Source of the DNA: Augochlora pura
Lineage: Eukaryota; Arthropoda; Insecta; Hymenoptera; Halictidae
Length of the DNA stretch: 64,000 nucleotides
Reading direction: 5' to 3'
Assembly (NCBI RefSeq): GCF_028453695.1
Contig: NC_135781.1
Span: 33,552,777-33,616,776, forward strand
Part shown: positions 58,660 to 64,000 of the stretch, one piece after another
How positions within the stretch are numbered: position 1 is the first letter of the stretch
Layout: each line of letters begins with the position of its first letter
The notes under the pieces: model-generated
Seen by the model: only the letters and a program-made list of their open reading frames with translations
What the model was told of the DNA's origin: nothing
Databases searched by the model: none
Translations under genes and position numbers: made by a program

Positions 58660-60330
58660 TATTCTAGAACGCTATCAACCCTTTCCTTAATCACGATTGC
58701 ATCGTCTACTTTTCAATTGCACAAGATCAGCCGTAATTAATTGCTCTTCGTCGCGTCGCTTTAGCGACAAAGGGTACAGTGTTCTTCGTAAATTCAAAAC
58801 TCTTCGCACGTACCAAGGGGACCACAATGGAGCTACCCGGGACCTTCGCTAATCGTTGCGAATCTCGCGGCAGGTGTTTATTAGATTTCCGCGACGGATA
58901 TAGAGGAACAAGCCGGGCGACGCGCTAGTTTAATTGTTGGAACGACTTCGTTCCCGGGTAATTCGTGCACAAGCTGAATATGCTGCGATCTAATTCAGTC
59001 CACGGCCGCGGGATTAAGAGCTTCGTCGTTACAACTGTAACGAGAGAGGCTTCGCCGATGTAAAATGGGAGTACACATCGCGCCGCTCCGTCCCCCACCT
59101 AACTCTCGTTCCTAGAAATTGATTGAAACTCCGCTCTGTAATACTCGTATGAAATGTCGTTCGCATGCGCGCGCGCGTGTCTAAGAAAGTGACGGATGCA
59201 ACTTCGATGCATTGTGCCCGCTTTGGATGGCGAGGGTTGTGCAGGTAATATGTTTTGGGAGACAGTTTTATTTGACGGAGCAGGTGTCACCCTGTTTCTA
59301 GGACTTTTGGAATATTTTATGATATTGTACATTGTGTTATAGTATGTTTAATATTATTATTTAATATTTTATATATCTATAAATATCTATTTAATATTCT
59401 ATATATCTTTTTATAGTTTATATTGTATATATTAATGTATAGTTTATATTACATATTGTTATATATTTGTTATTATATTTATATTATTATTATATATAAT
59501 ACTGTTTCTATGACTCTTGCAACGCTTTACAAAAGTATACATTTTATTACAGCATATTTGATATATTATTACACATTTTACATTCTATATAATAATACGT
59601 ATTTTATACTAAATATTATTATTATATTTACATTATCATACATATTATATATTATTCAGTATACCATTATAGCGTATTATTATAGTCGAAAAATCATCGG
59701 ACGCAGCTCCTTAAAAATAAATCGACCGGGCCCCCGTTCAGCTCGGCGCTGTTTTCAAAGCAAATATTTTCGCGAAGGAGTTTCCGCGCGGATCAATATT
59801 ACAGTTACCTGTAAATCCTACGGGTCTGGGAAGTTCCCGATTCTTTCTTCTATTATAAAATATTCGGCCGTTCCGTTTCACATCTGTCCTAAAGCAAAGA
59901 ATCTCGCGTGGCGTTGGGAAAATCGTCCGAAACGTAACAAAAGCAATTTCGTCCGCATGAATTCGTATCTAAATAAGCCTCGCAACCCTTTTACACCACG
60001 CGCTAAAGTCGCACTTTATTCCCGGCCAACCTAATAACCGAGAATATTGTTCCCATGAATAATAAAGCGGAAATTTCTGTGTACAAGCACTCTCTTTCAG
60101 AACCTTACAGTATTATTGTGTTCTTTGTCGCTATTTTTGTCTTTTTGCCTTTTCGTACGGTTCTATTTTTACCGAATGCATTTTATAATTGTCGCTGATA
60201 ATTATCACGTATGCTTGAAAAGTCTCTTGTTTAGCGGTGTGTTAAAAGTTTTAATTGTAGATTTTGACCCTTTCGATGGAAGCAATGTTAACTCTCCTTG
60301 TATTCGGAGCTGTTTCAATTTGCTATAGAT
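58660..60330. other. Non-coding stretch
   Basis: CpG-rich at 58800-59230, then TATATT-rich. A 203-codon plus frame (59423-60034) has an alternative start, a Tyr/Ile-rich first half from simple sequence and no domain; it is not called. Confidence 0.45.
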
Positions 60331-60333
60331 GGG

Positions 60334-60486
60334 ATATAAAAATAGAATAAATATAAAAATATAATAACTATAAAAATAAAATAAATATAAAAATAAAATA
60401 AATATAAAAATATAATAAATATAAAAATAAAATAACTATAAAAATAAAATAACTATAAAAATAAAATAAATATAAAAATAACTATT
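60334..60486. repeat. ATAAATATAAAAATAAA array
   Basis: Repeats of about 17 bp, AAAATAAAATAAATATA with ACTATA variants. Confidence 0.93.
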
Positions 60487-60499
60487 TATTATATATAAC

Positions 60500-61320
60500 A
60501 CGTATAATTATTTTAAATATAAATAAATGCCTATATTGTTGAGAATTATGGAGGATATCGAAGTAAAACCTCTCCCGATCCTCCAATAAAGACGGCGTTA
60601 TCGCGCGCCGAGTTTCCGAAGATCCGGGAAGGGGTGTTCGGTGTTTTCGGGTTACCGGGGGAAACCCGTTAAAGAAATTGGATTTTGAAGCACAAGCTGC
60701 GCGCTGTTTCGCCGACGAGAATTCAGCCGGCGTTCTCGCAAGGCGGTCCGGCGTGTCGTCGCGAGGAGAACAGCCGCCGCCGTCGCGCATTAGACTCGAC
60801 TTACGTCCCAAAAATGGCAACGCCGTTATCGACCGCGCGCGCCGTAATGCCAAACGGTTATCGGTAGCCGGGGCGACGCTACGACCGAATAATAACATTA
60901 AAAAAGCGCCGCTCCGGTTAATAATTTTCGATGATTTTATAAAAGCTCACGGTCGAACGACGCCGCCGCCACCACGTTCGACGTTCCATTTTTCGCGCTG
61001 GTACCGCGACGGAGTGTCGAAATTTTGCGAGGACTCTCCGCGCGCACACAGCCGACCGAGTGCCAGGTTTATTCGACCGTGTAATATATTCGCGCGCCGA
61101 GGACGAGAGCGGAAATCGCGGAACAACAAACTTGTACTCGAATTACTCGGCGTTGCTCGCTGCAGCGCGACAGCAAATATCCGCGCCTCTCTCGCGCGCT
61201 GTAATTCACGGCGGCAAACGGGGGTGGAAGACGTCGCTCGCGAGAAACTCCGCGGATATTAGCGGCCCGGGGAATTTTATTCTGCGACTATCGGAGGCCT
61301 GAGAGCCGATGGTATAGTTT
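60500..61320. other. CpG island with long but unconvincing frames
   Basis: Strong CpG content. Open frames of 194 codons (plus, 60678-61262) and 138 codons (minus, 60482-60898) overlap. The peptides are R/A/S-rich with no motif, the expected result of stop-poor CpG-rich DNA. A promoter or 5' region is plausible. Confidence 0.4.
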
Positions 61321-61329
61321 CTATGGGCC

Positions 61330-62030
61330 TGTAAAAATAACGAGACTGCACGAATGCACTGCGCAGACAGTAATTTCCTACACAAAAAATTCTATAGTAT
61401 CTGTAATCGAATCTCTTTTTCGTGGAATTAGAACACCCTATTTAATTCCATAGATATTAAATAAGTAATTAATGTCGTAAATAACTCGATATTTTAACTT
61501 TGATTCCTTCGAATAAAATCCTCTAATTTTAACAAATTTTTAAGTTTGTTACTTTGGCAGTCGAAGCGTTGATGTTTAGACGTGATCGCATCAAAAATTC
61601 GGTAAGCAACGCTTAGGATTACGGCGCTTTTTTCGGGCTCTATCAGCCGTGTCGAAACAGGCCCGCGGCGCGCGTCCGCCATTGTCAACAGAGGAGTTGG
61701 TTTTTCTATTTTTGGTGCGGCGGGAACGGGAAACGCTCCGCGATCGTGAATACGCTTCGATGGAGACGCAAAGCTCGGCCGAACGGCAAACATTCGCGAG
61801 TGTTCACGCGAGTTTCGACCGATGCGCGGTACGCCAAAAGAAAATAGCCAACCGCGTGTGCCGCGGTGTGCGTTCAACGACAAACGCATCGGCCGCGGCC
61901 ACTCTACGGATGTGTCAAAATTGTGCGGTCGCCGTGTAATAGATCCGTGCCATTATCGATATCGTCTTCGGCGGTTTCGTTCGGCGAAACCGATATTAAT
62001 ATTTCTCCAATTTATTTTATTTAATATTAT
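61330..62030. other. Non-coding stretch
   Basis: Overlapping short frames on both strands at 61494-61939, no domain. Nothing else was recognised. Confidence 0.4.
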
Positions 62031-62039
62031 TCCAATTTA

Positions 62040-62190
62040 TTTATAGCCGATTTATTCGTAACCGATTATTTTATAGCCTATCAATATGTAACCGACTAAA
62101 TTATAACCTATAAATATGTAACCGATTAAATTATAACCTATTAATTTGTAACCTATTAATTTATAGCCTATTAATTCGTAACCGATTAAT
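62040..62190 (+). repeat. 30-bp minisatellite, five copies
   Basis: Units of exactly 30 bp built from two related 15-mers, TTATAGCCTATTAAT and TCGTAACCGATTAAT. Confidence 0.95.
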
Positions 62191-62199
62191 ACCAATCGT

Positions 62200-63630
62200 G
62201 ATTACAGACAATGCTAATTAGGGGTTGACACGGTAATCGCCGACACAGATTTCACCGGAAATTATTATAATCATCGACGTCGTCTTCGTATTTTATTTCA
62301 ACATGGAAGAGGTTAGGCGGTTCTTCGTCTGATTTATTCGGAACCATTTCCATTCATAGTATCTCCTCGTTCTTTTGTAGCCGTGCGTCTATTCTAATTT
62401 CCTCCGGCTTGTAGTACGCGAGCTATTCAGATTTACTGTTTTAAATGCGCCGCCCTGCGCGACCGACATCGAATAAAAAAATATAATTTATCGCGGTTGC
62501 TTCGTCGACGTACATAAATAAATAGCACGACGGAGCATTGAATTTTAAATGAGGGTAGTAATTGTTAACCAGTAGAAATGTTTTGGCATTGTTAACTCTT
62601 TGTGATATAGAGTGGCGTGTTTTCTAGCCTAATTTAATTTTTAGTTAACATTGTAACAATGTTAGGTCACAGTAAAATTGAATCCCTTTGATTACGTCAA
62701 TTTGACGGCAAAGCATTCATTAGACAAAGCAATAAATAGACATTCACTGTTAACGTTAACGTTTAATTATTTGGAAATTACTATAGGGCGACGGGTGAAA
62801 AATAAATAAGAAACTTCCTAGCTAGTTTCTCGTAGACGCAACTCAAATAACCGGCCACCTTTTCACTGTAAAATTCAGAATGTTGTCGCTTTGCCAATTA
62901 AACGTCACGCGAACGTAGTCGCGCACCGCTTACAGGCATTTCCGTTAAATTGGCGCAACGCGCGAAGTGCCTTGCACGTATCCGGCACTCCGAAACTTCT
63001 CACATACTTCGGAACTATGGGGGAGGCGAGGAGGCAACTGCATCAGCGCGGCGCGTAACTTAACGAGCTCTCCCCCCCTCTCTCTCTCTCTCTCCGAGTT
63101 AATAGAAAAAAGGAACAAAAATTCCCGGAGACAGATTTGGAACTTTTAATTAAGAATCCGGCCGGGATATAGACCATCATTTCCCCGCCCGGGCAAAGCC
63201 TCAAAGGGTGAAACTTTTAATTATACGAGTTTGCCCTATCGAACCCCGTTTTTCATCGCATCCGTTTCACTTTGCCTTTTAATAGCCGCCTGTTTTTTTT
63301 TCTCCCCCTCCACCATCTCTGTCGGCGGCGAACGCGTTTTGCCCCGTTAGAAAGGAATCTAATAAATATTGAGTAGAACGCAACGGGGAAAACTTCCTAA
63401 CCAGCATCAATCGTTTTCTCCTTTAATTAAAATTACGATCCGCGTTCATTCTGCCGCCGTTTATTCGCGCCACTCGATTCTACGTTCGATTCTTCGATTC
63501 TCGGCTCTAAAGAGAACGGTGCTAAGGAGTTTCGGTAATTTTTATAGTCACTGTTTCTTTTCCGTTATTGTATGCGAAAGATCCTTCGATGCTCCAAAAC
63601 ACAAAATATAAATAAATATATATTTTTTTT
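62200..63630. other. Non-coding stretch
   Basis: Mixed composition with a short CT run at about 63072-63092. TTAACTCTTTGTGATA at about 62592 resembles a TTAA-element end, no partner found. No gene is supported. Confidence 0.4.
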
Positions 63631-63639
63631 TATCCTTTT

Positions 63640-63850
63640 TTAATATATTCTACAGTATATTTCAGTATATAGTACAGTGCAGTATAAAGTATTTTGTACA
63701 GTAGTATATACAGTATAGAATGCAGTACAGTATTGTATACAATATACAGTATAATATAGTGTATACACTACGTATAGTATATTATAATGTATATAATACG
63801 TATAGTATTATATTATAATGTATACAGTAAGTATACTGTACTAACATACT
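63640..63850. repeat. TATAGTA/CAGTATA simple repeat
   Basis: Irregular AGTATA, ACAGTA and TATAATGTATA words. Confidence 0.9.
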
Positions 63851-63865
63851 ATAGGTACTAGGTAG

Positions 63866-63928
63866 TACTGTACATTAGAAAAATTATTTCAGATTTACAA
63901 TAAAAATGGCTTCGAATGCAAAGGGTTA
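63866..63928 (+). mobile_element. Right end of TTAA element (copy of 35616 family)
   Basis: TGTACATTAGAAAAATTATT, CAGATTTA and AAAAATGGCTTCGAATGC, then AAAGGGTTAA, match the right 50-60 bases of the 35616-35857 element with few changes. The left part appears lost or replaced by the simple repeat at 63640-63850. Confidence 0.65.
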
Positions 63929-64000
63929 ACATATTATTACCACATCCATGTAATGCAAATCATTGAAAACAAAGTCGTGAACGTGTCAACATTCGTCGCA

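Noticed and set aside
59423..60034. 203-codon plus-strand open frame
   Set aside because: The first half is translated TATATT simple repeat, the start is not ATG, and the second half has no domain or coding bias.
60678..61262. 194-codon plus-strand open frame
   Set aside because: It lies in a CpG island with overlapping open frames on the other strand. The R/A/S-rich peptide has no motif; stop-poor composition explains it.

Overview
This window looks like mostly non-coding DNA from an insect nuclear genome, probably an aculeate hymenopteran (bee or ant). The signs are AT-rich sequence alternating with short CpG-rich, GC-rich islands, very abundant (GA)n/(CT)n, poly-G/C and TATAG-type microsatellites, many minisatellites, short TTAA- and TA-associated inverted-repeat elements, and two scaffold gaps of exactly 100 N. 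The species call is an inference from sequence texture. No gene of known family can be named. There is no long conserved open frame, no rRNA, no convincing tRNA, no CRISPR array, and no bacterial operon or phage gene. The layout fits an intergenic desert or very long introns.

Coding or transcription-related candidates are few. They are: a GC-rich minus-strand exon at about 9691-10022 (RG-rich segment, acidic patch, basic amphipathic tail); a Thr/Pro-rich plus-strand exon candidate at 14132-14295; a 78-codon minus-strand frame at 41427-41663 behind a perfect CRE and a CCATCTT (YY1-like) motif; a 40-codon frame at 13220-13342; and several possible first exons or core promoters (5338, 32330, 36327-36371, 45566-45672). 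Splice-like signals at 46538, 50067, 53785-53814 and 57792 may belong to long introns. The one at 57792 places a pyrimidine-rich acceptor directly against a consensus donor, as in a recursive-splicing ratchet point.

The mobile-element content is clearer. At least five complete short elements carry inverted ends beginning TTAACCCTTTG or TTAACCCCTTG (6522-7003, 10137-10358, 25450-25711, 35616-35857, 43190-43687). Single-ended relics lie at 39191, 47325, 47425 and 63866. The TTAA boundary and CCC start fit non-autonomous piggyBac-type elements. A separate 354-bp fold-back element (4857-5210) has CAGGGTGT-type ends and TA flanks, as in Tc1/mariner MITEs. A 76-bp inverted-repeat element lies at 15765-15840.

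Repeats make up much of the rest. Arrays have units of 10, 20, 21, 22, 25, 30, 31 and 47 bp. There are diverged tandem duplications of about 120-250 bp, and several perfect palindromes (28 bp at 19754, 22 bp at 57580, 16 bp at 26048). The most striking is a head-to-head pair of 21-bp minisatellites at 14398-14607 and 14813-15043, in which each unit equals seven codons.
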